A stretch of 64,000 nucleotides of DNA from Manihot esculenta (Eukaryota; Streptophyta; Magnoliopsida; Malpighiales; Euphorbiaceae): assembly GCF_001659605.2 (NCBI RefSeq), contig NC_035162.2:28263526-28327525 (forward strand), read 5' to 3'. Below are positions 10,801 through 22,864 of this stretch, piece by piece; positions within the stretch are counted from its first letter, which is position 1; each line of letters begins with the position of its first letter. A program made the translations under genes and the position numbers. The notes beneath the pieces were generated by a model. The model saw nothing but the letters and a program-made list of their open reading frames with translations. It was not told the DNA's origin and did no database searches.

Positions 10801-11656
10801 TATTTGCCATTGGCTTTTTTGACTAACACAGGATTTGCCAACCACTGTGGGTACATAACCTCCCTAATAAAGCCTGCCTCTTCTAGTTTCTGCACTTCTT
10901 CCTGGGTAGCCTGCTGCTTCTCTCTTCCCACTACTCTCTTCTTTTGTTTTACTGGTCTGGCCTCGGGGAGGACATTCAATCGGTGTGTCATTACTTTGGG
11001 GTCAATGCCCGGCATGTCTGAGGGCTTCCATGCGAAGGTCGGCGAGTGACTTCGGATCAGGGCCATGGCTTCACCTTTTTGTTCTTTGGTGAGGCCGGCA
11101 TTGAGACTGAAGACCTTACTCGCTTCTTCTTCTGATAGAGAGAAGGTCTCCAGCTCTCCTACGGGTTCTGTCCGGGCTTCCTTTGTCTCATCCCTGACCT
11201 CCAAAACTTCCGAATCAAGCGCTTCTCCGGTTGAGTTCGGTTCCGTCACTGTGGCCAAGTATACTGCCCTTGCTTCTTCCTGGCTGCCCCGGACCATTCC
11301 CACTCCTCCTTCCGTTGGGAACTTGAGTGCCAGATACCTGATGCTAGTGACAGCTTCGAAGTTGAACAACGCCGGCCTCCCCAAAATCGCATTGTAGCTT
11401 AGTGAGAGTTTGACCACCAAAAACACCTCATGATGGGTGCGAGCCCTGGGTGCTTCTCCCAAGGTAAGGGCCAGCTTCACCTTCCCTTCCACAAGTACCG
11501 GTGCTCCTCCTATCCCTTTGATGGGTGACTGGTCCCGAACCAGCTGTTCCTCTGGGATTCCCATCTGCTGGAAAACCCGATATGGCAATAAATTGACCTT
11601 ACTCCCATCATCCACTAGAACCTTCTTCACCCGGAAATTATGAATGACTGCTTCAA
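7899..11656 (-). CDS. pol: Tat-1 Pol: protease (partial), RT, RNase H, second RNase H, integrase
   Basis: The frame is open for about 1,250 codons up to the Tek-A insertion at 11657. In order it shows a protease site LVDDGS (about 11600-11617); RT with YVDD (about 10485-10496) and a preceding MPFGLRNAGATYQ block; a gypsy-type RNase H; a second, archaeal-type RNase H starting LYVDGASG and containing SNNVAEYEAL; integrase zinc finger (HEGAGTLA to CDVC) and catalytic core (GIDILGPF, ISDNG, TNGQTE, roughly 8440-8745); and a C-terminal GPFKV block ending near HLKRYF. No stop or frameshift is visible. The upstream protease half is on the far side of Tek-A, at 39794 onward. Any ORF call extending to 11765 wrongly includes Tek-A LTR sequence. 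Confidence 0.92.
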
Positions 11657-13952
11657 TGTAACGACCCGAAAATCGGACCGCTACCGGCGCTAGGATCCAG
11701 GTCGGCTTAAGGCCGCCGGGACCCGTAGCAAGCCTGACATAACCTGTAAACCTGTATAATCCCATACATGATCGACAACATGCATAAAAATTTAAACTTT
11801 TCTTTCATCATCCAACTCAACCTGAACATACATGCATAACCATAATCATGACCCCTCTGTGGGATCTCAACAATGCCTCAAAGAGCACTATAACGTGAGA
11901 TGAGTTGGCTTACATCTGTATCATCAATTGTCTAAGATCATGCATCAACAAGGGATTACAATACTCATAGGGTCAAGCACATCTATAACCTCAATATATC
12001 TCATTACATAACATACTGAATCTCTTACATTACATAATACAATTGTCATGTCCACAATCTAACTATTACATCAACATACTACAAAAACTCTGGCTAACCT
12101 TCTGGTCTACCCTGTACCTGCACAACTGGGGTTAGGGGAGAGGGGTGAGCTACAAAGCCCAGTGAGCAGAATAGTAAAACATTTAAAACATATGATAACA
12201 TGAAATGCATCACATCACAGCTAATCACATCAAGGATGAACTTGTCACCAATAGTCCCCTACATGGACCAACTGTGCCAGGGGCGTAGAATGGGCCTCAC
12301 TGGTCTTTCTCTTACATAACATAACATAACATGGTCCAACTGTGCCAGGGGCGTAGAATGGGCCTCACTGGTCTTTCTCTCACATAGTGCCAGGGGCGTA
12401 GAATGGGCCTCACTGGTCTTCCATATCGTATCATCATCATCATAGCATAGGGGGACTAATGGATCATTCAACATCCATCCACATCATCAAACATAATATG
12501 CAATGCACATATTCGTGGATACTAATGCAAACAACCTACTATATCTCATGGCATTCATGATGCATGGATCATGCTCAAAATTCATATTTCATTTATTTTA
12601 AAACTTAAAGTTTATTCCACTCACCTCTGGCTAGCTCTGACAAACTCTGTAGCAGCTGGCTCACTGCTGGGGTCCTCGGTTCCTCGGGTCCGAACCTACA
12701 CAGGTGGACTCCAATGAGGGACCAAACATACATAAACATAACTCTAACATACTCCCCAAAAACCCCCTAAAACACCATGAAACAATCACATAAAAACATG
12801 TAAGAAATGGCTGAACAGGGCACTTTCGGCAGCAGGTTCGGCGGCCGAAAGTCCCTCCAGAGCCGAAAGTCAGGCAGGTTCGGCGGCACCTTCGGCGGCC
12901 GAAACTCCTAGACAGAGGCGAAACTCATGCATGTTCGGCGGCACCTTCGGCGGCCGAAAGTCCCAGACAGAGACGAAAGTCTCTTTTCGGGGGCAACTTC
13001 GGCAGCCGAAAGGCCTGCCTCACCAGCCATGTTCGGCGGCCGAAAGTGCCTTCGGCTGCCGAACCTGGTTTCTGCCAAAGGGCAGAAACTTGGCTCCTTT
13101 GTGCATTTTCGCCTCCAAACTCACCAATCATGCATATACCTCAGTTAAATCATGCATACAAGTTCCTAGGGGCCTCAAAACATCAAATACCCCAACTACA
13201 ACACTTCAAGCATACTCAAACATGCCACATTGTTCAAGAATCACATAAAACCTAACATTTGCTTAAAAACTCATACAACCCTATACATGCCATTCTACCC
13301 CATAAAATCACTTAAAACTTACTTAAAACACATGAGGAGCTTAAGATCGGCTCTTACCTCTTGAAGATCGAGAGGGAGACGACCTAAACTTGGAGATCCA
13401 CGAAAATGAGCTCCTGAGTTCCCAAAGCTCCAAAACTTGTTTCAACAGTTCAAAACCTTCAGTGCAAGCTTAAAACTCAAGAAAAATGGTGGGGATTTGG
13501 AGGAAAAACACTAGATTTGCAAAGGGAAGGTCGGAAGCTTGCTGTGGCCGAAAATGGGAGAAAGCTCGCCCATTTCGGCTAAGTGCCCCTTTTATAGGCG
13601 GCTGGCCAGGCCACGTTCGGGGGCCGAATGTGCCTCCGCATCCATGAAATGTTCGGCGGCCGAACTTGACTTTCGGCGGCCGAACCTAGACTGCCCTCAC
13701 TCATGCTTTCGGGGGCCTAACGTGCCTCCAAAATGCATGCACGTTCGGCGGCCGAACTTGACTTTCGGCGGCCGAACCTGGGTTTTCCTCCAAAGACTTT
13801 TCAGGCAAAAACTCATTTAATTTCAAACTTAAAACTATTAAAACATGAAAACATTTTTATAAAACATGATTCTACCCTTCTAGAGATCTCCGACATCCGA
13901 GATTCCACCGGACGGTAGGAATTCCGATACCGGAGTCTAGCCGGGTATTACA
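11657..13952 (-). repeat. Tek-A 3' LTR (2296 bp)
   Basis: Termini are TGTAATACCC at 13952 and GGTCGTTACA at 11657 on the minus strand. It has a TATA box (TATAAAAG) at 13590-13597, palindrome arrays at 12826-13061 and 13613-13779, a mini-exon-like block at 12625-12695, and hairpin repeats at about 12267-12422. Confidence 0.95.
13590..13597 (-). promoter_or_regulatory. TATA box in Tek-A 3' LTR
   Basis: TATAAAAG on the minus strand lies just downstream of the first palindrome cluster (13613-13779). The same relation recurs in the 5' LTR (39405-39412) and in Tek-D and Tek-F. Confidence 0.65.
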
Positions 13953-13987
13953 TTCTCCCCCCTTAAGAACATTCGTCCCCGAATGTA
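13953..13987 (-). promoter_or_regulatory. Polypurine tract and adjacent inverted repeat of Tek-A
   Basis: On the minus strand AAGGGGGGAGAA abuts the 3' LTR and is the plus-strand primer of reverse transcription. Directly upstream is an inverted repeat, ACATTCG...CGAATGT, separated by a few bases. The same pair of signals occurs in Tek-B, C, D and F. Confidence 0.8.
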
Positions 13988-14061
13988 CCTCAACTAGCAC
14001 ACATAGCATGGCATAAAACATAACATACATACAAAACACATAAATACATAGGGATCTAACC

Positions 14062-16593
14062 TTAAAAGAGATGAGGGTACTGCTGGAGCATAGACTCCCG
14101 TGTCTCCCAAGTGCATTCTTCTAAATTGTGGTGGTTCCACAGGACTTTCACCATCGAGATTTCCTTGTTTCTTAACTTTCTGATCTGGGTGTCTATGATC
14201 CGTACTGGCTGTTCAACATAGGTGAGATCCTCTTGGACCTCCACATCAGGCTCACTAAGAACCTTGCTCGGATCGGACACAAACTTCCTCAACATTGAAA
14301 CATGGAAAACCGGATGGATTCTTTCCATCGAAGCAGGTAAATCCAGCTTGTACGACACATTCCCAATCTTTTGCGAGATTTCAAAGGGTCCGATGTATCG
14401 TGGGGTTAGTTTACCTTTCTTCCCAAAGCGAACCACTCCTTTCATTGGAGACACCTTGAGCAATACCAGATCCCCCTCCTGAAACTCTAACTGTCTTCTG
14501 CGGACGTCTGCATAACTCTTCTGTCTGCTGGCAGCAGTCTTGATTCTCTCTCTGATTAAGGGCACCACCCTGCTGGTGATCTCTATTAGCTCAGGCCCTG
14601 CCAAGGCCTTTTCTCCAACTTCCTCCCAGCAAACAGGTGATCTGCACTTCCTTCCGTACAAAGCTTCATATGGAGCCATCCCGATGCTAGCATGATGGCT
14701 GTTGTTGTAGGCAAACTCCACCAAAGGTAGATGCTACCTCCAAGAACCGCCAAAGTCCAGCACACACATTCTGAGCATATCCTCGATAGTCTGGATGGTC
14801 CTTTCTGACTGTCCATCAGTCTGGGGGTGGAAGGCAGTACTGAAGTCCAACCTAGTACCCATGGCATTCTGCAGACTCCGCAAAAACCTGGAGGTGAACT
14901 GGGGCCCTCTATCTGACACTATCGAAACAGGAACCCCATGCAGCCTGACGATCTCATCCACATATACCTGCGCCAACTTGTCCACAGAATAGCCACTCCT
15001 GACAGGAATGAAGTGAGCAGATTTGGTGAGTCTATCCACAATCACCCATATGGAGTCCACTCTGTTGGACGCCGCCGGTAACCCCACTACGAAGTCCATA
15101 GCTATATTCTCCCATTTCCACTCTGGAATAGGTAGCGGGTTAAGCATTCCAGCCGGCTTCTGATGTTCCAGCTTCACCCTCTGACACACTTCGCAGGCTG
15201 ACACGAACTGTGCCACTTCTTTCTTCATAGCTGGCCACCAATAAACCTTCTTCAAATCTTGATACATCTTGGTGGCTCCGGGGTGAATGCTGTATCTTGC
15301 ATTATGAGCCTCTCTCATAATGTCTCCTTTTAGCCCAATGTCATCTGGTACACACAATCGACTCCCATAGCGGAGGATCCCCTTACTGTCAAATCTGAAC
15401 TCACTGTCCTTGCCTGACTGAACAGTCCTGGCAATCTTCACTAACTCTGGGTCCTCATGCTGTTTCTGAGCCACTTGCTCCAGAAACACAGGTGTCACTC
15501 TCATCTGGGCCACTAAAGCACCGGTACCAGACAACTCTAACTGTAGACCTTCATCAATGAGCTTGTAGAACTCCTTCACCACTGGCCTCCTCTCTGCCGA
15601 TATGTGGGATAAACTACCGAGTGATTTCCGGCTTAAGGCGTCTGCCACAACATTCGCCTTACCCGGATGGTACTGAATCTTGCAATCATAGTCACTCAGC
15701 AGCTCTACCCATCTCCTCTGCCTCAAATTCAGATCCCTCTGACTCAAGATGTACTGCAGGCTCTTATGATCTGTAAAGATCTCACATTTTACCCCATAGA
15801 GGTAGTGCCTCCACATCTTGAGTGCAAAGATTACTGCTGCCATCTCAAGGTCATGTGTGGGGTAATTCAACTCATGCTTCTTCAGCTGCCTAGAAGCATA
15901 AGCGATCACCCTCTCATTCTGCATCAGTACACAACCCAGTCCCACACGGGACGCATCACAAAAGACTGTAAAGTCCTCATCACTAGATGGCAGAGCTAAC
16001 ACTGGTGCTGAAGTCAACCTCTTCTTAAGCTCTTCAAAACTCTCTTCGCACTGGTCGGTCCACAGAAACTTCTGATTCTTCCTGGTCAGTCTGGTCAGAG
16101 GAGCTGCTATCTTTGAGAAGTCCTGAACGAACCTCCTGTAGTAACCTGCCAAACCCAAGAAACTTCTAATCTCTGTCACTGAAGTGGGTCTAGGCCAGTT
16201 AGCCACAGTTTCCGTCTTCTTAGGGTCCACCTCAATCCCATTCTCTGACACTACATGCCCCAAGAACGAAATGCTCCTCAGCCAGAACTCACATTTAGAG
16301 AACTTGGCATACAAGCCATGTTCCCTCAAAGTCTGCAAGACCAACCGCAGATGATGGGCATGCTCCTCTGCATTCCTGGAATACACTAAGATATCATCTA
16401 TGAAGACAATAACAAAGTGATCCAGGTACTGGCTAAACACTCTGTTCATGAGATCCATGAATGCTGCAGGGGCGTTGGTTAACCCGAACGGCATTACAAG
16501 GAACTCAAAATGCCCATATCTGGTCCTGAAGGCTGTCTTCGGCACATCCTCATCCCTTATCCTTAGCTGATGGTACCCCGATCTTAGATCTAT
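14062..16593 (-). pseudogene. pol: Tek-A pol, 3' half (RT thumb side, RNase H, integrase, chromodomain) with one stop
   Basis: From the Tek-B insertion the frame runs through RT ([10 protein letters not shown]), RNase H ([10 protein letters not shown]), integrase zinc finger ([10 protein letters not shown] to CEVC) and DDE core (VSDRGPQF). A TAG at 14734-14736 stands where Tek-B and Tek-D have a CAG (Gln) after GGSWR. The same frame then continues to 14062 through the integrase C-terminus and a chromodomain-like end (KVLWNHHNLEECTWE). A chromodomain with a tRNA-iMet primer and LTRs over 2 kb indicates the Tekay/Del clade. Confidence 0.9.
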
Positions 16594-18761
16594 TGTAATA
16601 CCCGGCTAGAGTCCGGCACCGGAATTCCTGTTGTCTGATAGAATCCGGGGTGTCGGAATTCTAAAAAGGGTAGGATTTATGTTTTACTAGGTGTTATGAT
16701 GTGTTTAAATGTTTTAAGGTTAAGGGAAATGAGTTTGGAGTTGAAATGACCTAAGGCAGATGAGCCAAGTTCGGCCGCCGAAAGTAAGTTCGGCCGCCGA
16801 AAGTGTTTGGCTTCCGAAGGGAAGTTCGGCCCCCGAATGTTGCATGGTGTTGCATGCGATTGGGCAGCCGACATTGAGTTGGCCAGCCCGCTGAGTCATG
16901 GCTTTTGACAGATGTTGGCCTCAGATTCTTGCCATGAATTAGCCACGTCTTCTATGACTCATCTGCAAGTGTTTTGAGCAGCTCATGCAGGAGTTTGCTC
17001 ATTCACCAAGTTTTGAGAGTTTTAGCAAAAAGTGAGTTTGAGAGAGTTTGAGAGTGGGAGAGGAGGTGATCCGTTTTCCCTTGTTCAGAGTGTGTAGTTT
17101 CTTACTACAGGAGGTAAGTGATGTTCTTGAATGTGTTTTCTAAAGGTTTTAGGGGGATTTGTGGAAGGAGATGCATGTTTAGGTTCTTAATGATAGTTTT
17201 GTTGAGTTATGCATGTATACATGTGTATATGTTATGTTTGTTTTGTTGTTTGGGGTTATTAGCTAGTCTTGGACCCCTGTGATCATATACATGAGTATAT
17301 GTATGGTGAGGAGGTGACGTTTGCATGGTTTGAGAAGTTGAAGGAAAGAAGGAGATGGTTTGCCGTTGAAACTGAGTTCTGGATGAACTCAGGTTCGGCA
17401 GCCGAAAGTTCATTCGGCCGCCGAACCTCTTGCATGGTGGCTTAGGCTGCCACAGCTTGCCCCCGAGTGTTTTGCATGTTCGGCTCTGTTTGGGGGATTC
17501 GGCCGCCGAAGGTGCCGCCGAAGGTACTTGAGTTTCGTCTCTGGAGAGGACAATCGGCCGCCGAACCTGCCGCCGAAAGTGTCCTGTCCAGCTTTCTTTT
17601 GCATGCTTTGCATGGATAGTTAAGTGAGTTTCAGGGGATTCTTGGAGAGTTTAATAGAGATATTGATAAGTTAGTTTGGTCCCTCATTTGAGTCTATCTG
17701 TATAGGTACAGACCAGAGGAACCAGAGAGAGCAGCAGTGAGTACTGCTCCAGAGTTTCAGAACCTGCAGAGTCAGTCAGTCCAGATAGCCAGAGGTGAGT
17801 GGAACTAAACTTATGACTTTTAATTGAATCACAAACTGCTTTTAGCATGTCTCATGCATCATGTTTATGCCATAGGTTGATTGCATTAGTATTCACGAAT
17901 ATGTTGCATTGCATTGTTATTTGATGATGTGAGTAAATGCTGAATGATCCAATAGTCACAGACAGGAAGACCAGGAGCCTTTGACTACGCCCTGGCACGT
18001 ATAGCAAAGACCAGGAGCCTTTGACTACGCCCTGGCAGGTATATAGTAAAGTCCAGGAGCCTTTGACTACGCCCTGGCAATGGTAAGTTCACAGGTGTTA
18101 TATACACATATACATATATGACAGGAAGACCAGGTGCTCGATTCTACGCCCTGGCACAGAGTTACTGGGACTATGTGGTGACAGGTTTACTCTTGATGTG
18201 GCTTGTCTGTGATATGGTGCATTCCATGAGATCATATTTTACTGAGATGTTTTACTATTCTACTCACTGGGCTATAGAGCTCATCCCACTCCCTTACCCC
18301 AGTTTTGCAGGTTCAGTGTACAGTGTACAGGGACAGTTCAGCAGAGTACAGAAAAAGTAAAGAGATCTGTAATAGCTTAGAGTGGACATGTAATTTAAAG
18401 AGATGTAATAGTTGTTGCTTGACCTAGTGACCTAGTGAAGTATGTGTTGTACATGATCTGTATATGTATATATGTTTTCCTGTATGTGAAAACCAGGCTT
18501 AACAGGTATGAGATAGCCCATCTAGAGCAAGCTCTAGTCAGGGATACAGAGTACAGAGTACATGAGTACAGAGTACAGAGATAGTGCATGCACAGGTTAA
18601 GCTTTGGTTCAACAAAGAGTTTTATTTTTTTACAGAAAATGTATGATCATGTATGAGATTTACAGGTACACAGAGAGTATAGTAGGCTTGCTACGGGTTC
18701 TGGCGGCCTTAAGCCGACCTGAATCCTAGCGCCGGTGACGGTCCTTTTTGGGGTCGTTACA
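16594..18761 (+). repeat. Tek-B 5' LTR (2168 bp)
   Basis: It starts TGTAATACCC and ends GTCGTTACA. It has palindrome motifs at 16771-16840 and 17395-17580, a donor-like GAGGTAAGT at 17111-17119, a mini-exon-like block at 17706-17794 and four hairpin-type repeats at about 17967-18156. I see no clear TATA box. Confidence 0.95.
17706..17794 (+). other. Mini-exon-like block in Tek-B LTR (89 nt)
   Basis: It is bounded by an acceptor-like CTGTATAG and a donor-like CAGAG then GTGAGT. The borders match those of Tek-H, D, F, A, C and G although the interior sequence has diverged. The copy in the 3' LTR lies 7401 bp further on. Confidence 0.45.
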
Positions 18762-18764
18762 GAT

Positions 18765-18776
18765 TGGTATCAGAGC
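18765..18776 (+). promoter_or_regulatory. Primer-binding site of Tek-B (initiator Met tRNA)
   Basis: TGGTATCAGAGC follows the 5' LTR after a three-base spacer. It is complementary to the 3' end of plant tRNA-iMet, the usual primer of chromoviruses. Confidence 0.9.
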
Positions 18777-18982
18777 CCTAGGTTCACATGATCGGACCTA
18801 TAGAGACAGTGTTGGGCTCAGACAGGGTAGAAGTGGTCAAGTACAATAGGAAATCATGTCCACTAGGATAGGGTCGTGAGTCCTATCTGCTATGATATGC
18901 CATGAGTGTTGTATGTGTATGATTGTTATGTGATATTTATATGCTAAAGTGGTATGTTATATGTTGTGTTTCCAGAGTAAAG

Positions 18983-21900
18983 ATGCGAGGAACTCGTCGA
19001 TCAGCTCGATTGACTGGAGTCCCACCAGAGAGTGAGAGACCAGTTGCTCGTCCTCCTGCATTGCCAAGGGCAAGGTCTCAGAGATCTAGCAGGGAAGGTA
19101 CGTCAATAGACCCAAGAAGGTCTGTAGACGAGAGCAGAAGAGGAACAGTTAGGGGAGGAAGATCAGAGGAAAGGAGGGAAGCTATGGAGATTGATCAGTC
19201 TAGAGATGACAGCATGGGTATAGGCAGTTTTGAGGAAGGTATGGGAGAGTCGCAGGGAGGTGCTCAGGCCTCAGGTTTTGGCTATCCATCCTTGTTTCAG
19301 GAGCCAGAGTATCCGATGGAGGGGATGTCGGAGTACTCTCGATTTGACCCATATCCTACATACATGCCATATATGCCATATCCTCATTATTACCCATCAT
19401 ATCCTATGTATCCCTCTTCCCCTATACATCCAAGTGCAGCACACCTAGAGCCAAATGAACCAAATGACCCAGTACCACCACCAGAACCAGTAGCCCCTGT
19501 TGTTGACAGACATGAACCTAGCTCATCTGGAGGTAAAGTCCAAATGACGGAGTACTTGAAATTGGATGCTCCTAAATACAACACAGGAGATGATCCATTT
19601 GATTACCTCAGAGCAGTTAGGATGATAACTAGTGAATTGGGAGCAGATGATAGGAGAGCCATTGAGATGGCAGGTTTCACAATAAAATGCAAGAAAGCCA
19701 GAGAATGGTTTAAGAATTATGTGGAGCCTAAAATGGACAGCATGTCATGGGGAGAGTTCGCCAATGAGTTTGCAGGGTGGGCTTTTCCTGACAGTTCGAG
19801 GGAGATGAAAGTAATTGAATTTGAACAGTTGAGACAGACAGACGAGATGAGTGTTGATGAATTTACAGATAAGTTTCTGGATCTGCTTCAGTACGTGGGT
19901 CAAGCCTATGATACTGATCAGAAGAAAGCAAGGAGATATACCATGAGACTTCATCCCAGGTATGCTTCCTTGATTCTTCCAGCAGAAAAGGAGAGTTTCC
20001 ATACGATAGTAGACGCAGCCAGGAAAATGGAAGCTAGTGCCAATATTCAGAAACAGTCACAGGCACAAGCTTCGGGTTCTAAGGCCCCCAGTTCAGGTTC
20101 TACAGGCAGTAAGAGATGGGATAGAGCGAGAGGAACAAGGAAAGGGTTCTGGAATAAAGTCAAGTCAGGTCTGGGAATAGGTAGTGGCTCAAGCTCTGGC
20201 ACAGCTCCAGTCTGCAGACGATGCGGAAAACCACATGGAGGAGTTTGTCGGTTGGGATCTACAGCTTGTTTTCGCTGTGGACAGGAAGGGCATATTGCTC
20301 GGGATTGTCCGCAGATGACTTTTGTACCATCCCAGCAGATGAGTTCAGGCAGTGTGGTACAGCCAGTTGTACGGCCAGCAGCCCCAGTCATGCCTCAGAC
20401 TAGTGGCAGAGGTAGAGGGAGAGGGGTAGCCTCTACTTCAGCAGCAGGTTCCCGAGGTGGAAATCCGGTAGCCCCAGCACGGATTTTCACAGTGACACAG
20501 GAGGAGGCTAACACGTCGAACACAGTGGTGTCAGGTAATCTCATCATTGGGTGTTCAGTTGTGTATGCTTTGATGGACCCCGGTGCTTCTCATTCCTTTA
20601 TTGCTTCGAGAGCCATAGAGCGATTGGGTTTGATAAGTTCTGAGTTAGAGTATCCTCTCTGGGTCAGTGGACCTAGATGTGACCCATCAGTGGCAGTGTC
20701 AGTCTGTCGTTTCAGTCCAGTGTTCATAGAGGGTAGATGCCTTCCAGCTGACCTGGTGGTTCTAGATTTGACAGATTTTGATGTCATTCTAGGGATGGAT
20801 TGGCTATCTGCATATAGTGCTACTTTGGACTGTAGAGAAAAGCTAGTGAGTCTCAGAGACCAGGATGGGTCAGAGTGTGTCTTCAGAGGAGACAGGAGAG
20901 GTACACCCAGAGGTATGATTTCAGCCCTTCAGGCTCGTCGGTTGCTTAGGAGGGGTTGTCAGGGGTTTCTAGCTCATGTGAGAGAGCTAGACAGTCAGGT
21001 AAGGGAACCAGCCACAGTACCAGTAGTACGAGAGTTTCTCGATATGTTCCCAGACGATTTGCCAGGACTACCACCTGATAGGGAGATAGGGTTTGAAATT
21101 GAATTACTGCCAGGTACTAGACCTATCTCTATTCCTCCCTACAGGATGGCGCCAGCTGAGTTAATAGAGTTGAAAGCACAGTTGCAGGACTTGGTAGATA
21201 AGGGTTTCATCCGCCCTAGTACCTCACCTTGGGGTGCTCCAGTGCTCTTTGTCAGAAAGAAGGATGGATCCCTCAGACTTTGTATCGACTACAGACAGTT
21301 GAACAAGGTCACTATCAAGAATAGATATCCCTTACCTCGGATTGATGATCTATTTGACCAGCTAGCTGGAGCAGGTTGTTTCTCGAAAATAGATCTGAGA
21401 TCTGGGTATCATCAGTTGAGAGTCAGAGAGGCAGATGTGCCTAAGACAGCTTTTAGGACCAGATATGGGCATTATGAGTTCTTAGTGATGCCGTTCGGGT
21501 TGACTAACGCCCCTGCAGCATTTATGGATCTCATGAACAGGGTATTCAGTGAGTTTCTGGATCACTTTGTCATTGTGTTTATCGATGATATCTTAGTGTA
21601 TTCCAGAGATGCAGAGGAGCATGCCCAGCATCTGAGGATCGTTTTACAGACACTGCGAGAGCATGGTTTATATGCCAAGTTCTCGAAGTGTGAGTTTTGG
21701 TTACGGAGCATTGCCTTCTTGGGACATGTGGTATCAGCAGAGGGTATTGAGGTAGACCCCAAGAAGATAGAGGCTGTAGCTAACTGGCCCAGACCCACGA
21801 CAGTGACTGAGATGAAAAGCTTTCTGGGACTGGCGGGTTACTACAGGAGGTTCGTTCAGAACTTCTCAAAGATAGCAGCTCCTATGACCAAACTGACTCA

Positions 21901-22864
21901 GAAGAACCAGAAGTTTATCTGGTCAGACCAGTGTGAAGAGAGCTTTGAGGAGCTCAAGAGGAGATTGACAACAGCACCAGTGTTAGCTCTGCCTGTCAGT
22001 AATGAGGACTTCACAGTGTTCTGTGATGCATCTCGAGTGGGATTGGGTTGTGTATTGATGCAGAGTGATAGGGTAATAGCTTATGCTTCTAGACAGTTGA
22101 AGAAGCACGAGTTGAATTACCCTACCCATGACCTAGAGATGGCAGCAGTTATCTTTGCACTTAAGATGTGGCGGCATTACCTCTACGGGGTTAAATGCGA
22201 GATCTTCACTGATCACAAGAGTTTACAGTACATCTTAAGTCAGAGAGAGCTAAATTTGAGGCAGAGGAGATGGGTAGAATTGCTCAATGATTATGATTGT
22301 AAGATCCAATATCATCCGGGTAAGGCGAATGTTGTCGCAGACGCCCTAAGCCGGAAATCACTAGGCAGTTTATCCCATATAGCAGCAGAGCGGAGACCAG
22401 TTGTGATGGAGCTTTATAAGCTCTTTGACGAGGGATTACAGTTAGAGTTGTCTGGTACAGGTGCATTGATAGCACAGATGAGAGTGACACCTATGTTTCT
22501 AGAGCAGATAGCTCAGAGACAGCATGAGGACCCTGAATTGATGAAAATCGCCAGGACTATTCAGTCAGGCAATAGTGCAGAGTTCAGATGTGACAGTAAA
22601 GGGATCCTTCGCTATGGGAGTCGACTTTGTGTACCAGATAGGGGCAGTGTGAAGGAAGACATTATGAGGGAAGCTCATAATGCGAGGTATAGTGTTCACC
22701 CAGGAGCCACCAAGATGTATCAGGATCTGAAAAGGGTCTATTGGTGGCCAGCCATGAAGAAAGAAGTGGCGCAGTTCGTGACAGCCTGTGAGGTTTGTCA
22801 GAGGGTGAAATTAGAGCATCAGAAACCAGCAGGAATGCTTAACCCATTACCGATTCCAGAGTAG
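18983..22864 (+). CDS. gag-pol: Tek-B Gag-Pol: gag, zinc knuckle, protease, RT, RNase H, integrase zinc finger
   Basis: The start is ATG at 18983 (MRGTRR), shared with Tek-A, C and F; an upstream in-frame ATG at 18923 lies before an acceptor-like TTTCCAG. Over 1,293 codons: gag core ([11 protein letters not shown], about 240-310); a CxxC half-motif followed by the CCHC knuckle [14 protein letters not shown] (about 428); aspartic protease DPGASHSF (about 531); RT with [16 protein letters not shown] and FIDD (about 866); RNase [11 protein letters not shown] (about 1010); integrase HHCC finger (about 1238). It ends at a TAG at 22862-22864 where Tek-A, D and F have TGG (Trp). Confidence 0.95.
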   Translation: MRGTRRSARLTGVPPESERPVARPPALPRARSQRSSREGTSIDPRRSVDESRRGTVRGGRSEERREAMEIDQSRDDSMGIGSFEEGMGESQGGAQASGFGYPSLFQEPEYPMEGMSEYSRFDPYPTYMPYMPYPHYYPSYPMYPSSPIHPSAAHLEPNEPNDPVPPPEPVAPVVDRHEPSSSGGKVQMTEYLKLDAPKYNTGDDPFDYLRAVRMITSELGADDRRAIEMAGFTIKCKKAREWFKNYVEPKMDSMSWGEFANEFAGWAFPDSSREMKVIEFEQLRQTDEMSVDEFTDKFLDLLQYVGQAYDTDQKKARRYTMRLHPRYASLILPAEKESFHTIVDAARKMEASANIQKQSQAQASGSKAPSSGSTGSKRWDRARGTRKGFWNKVKSGLGIGSGSSSGTAPVCRRCGKPHGGVCRLGSTACFRCGQEGHIARDCPQMTFVPSQQMSSGSVVQPVVRPAAPVMPQTSGRGRGRGVASTSAAGSRGGNPVAPARIFTVTQEEANTSNTVVSGNLIIGCSVVYALMDPGASHSFIASRAIERLGLISSELEYPLWVSGPRCDPSVAVSVCRFSPVFIEGRCLPADLVVLDLTDFDVILGMDWLSAYSATLDCREKLVSLRDQDGSECVFRGDRRGTPRGMISALQARRLLRRGCQGFLAHVRELDSQVREPATVPVVREFLDMFPDDLPGLPPDREIGFEIELLPGTRPISIPPYRMAPAELIELKAQLQDLVDKGFIRPSTSPWGAPVLFVRKKDGSLRLCIDYRQLNKVTIKNRYPLPRIDDLFDQLAGAGCFSKIDLRSGYHQLRVREADVPKTAFRTRYGHYEFLVMPFGLTNAPAAFMDLMNRVFSEFLDHFVIVFIDDILVYSRDAEEHAQHLRIVLQTLREHGLYAKFSKCEFWLRSIAFLGHVVSAEGIEVDPKKIEAVANWPRPTTVTEMKSFLGLAGYYRRFVQNFSKIAAPMTKLTQKNQKFIWSDQCEESFEELKRRLTTAPVLALPVSNEDFTVFCDASRVGLGCVLMQSDRVIAYASRQLKKHELNYPTHDLEMAAVIFALKMWRHYLYGVKCEIFTDHKSLQYILSQRELNLRQRRWVELLNDYDCKIQYHPGKANVVADALSRKSLGSLSHIAAERRPVVMELYKLFDEGLQLELSGTGALIAQMRVTPMFLEQIAQRQHEDPELMKIARTIQSGNSAEFRCDSKGILRYGSRLCVPDRGSVKEDIMREAHNARYSVHPGATKMYQDLKRVYWWPAMKKEVAQFVTACEVCQRVKLEHQKPAGMLNPLPIPE

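Noticed and set aside
8497..11643. Several + strand ORFs of 60-110 codons antisense to Tat-1 pol
   Set aside because: They are shadows of the long minus-strand pol frame and have no recognisable domains.
11657..11765. Extension of the Tat-1 pol ORF to 11765
   Set aside because: The extra residues come from the Tek-A LTR, which begins exactly at 11657 after the TTCAA duplication.
12267..12422. CRISPR-like appearance of short direct repeats with spacers (also 866-1060, 58090-58215)
   Set aside because: The setting is a plant LTR, units are few and imperfect, spacers are not unique, and no cas genes exist. They are LTR hairpin repeats.
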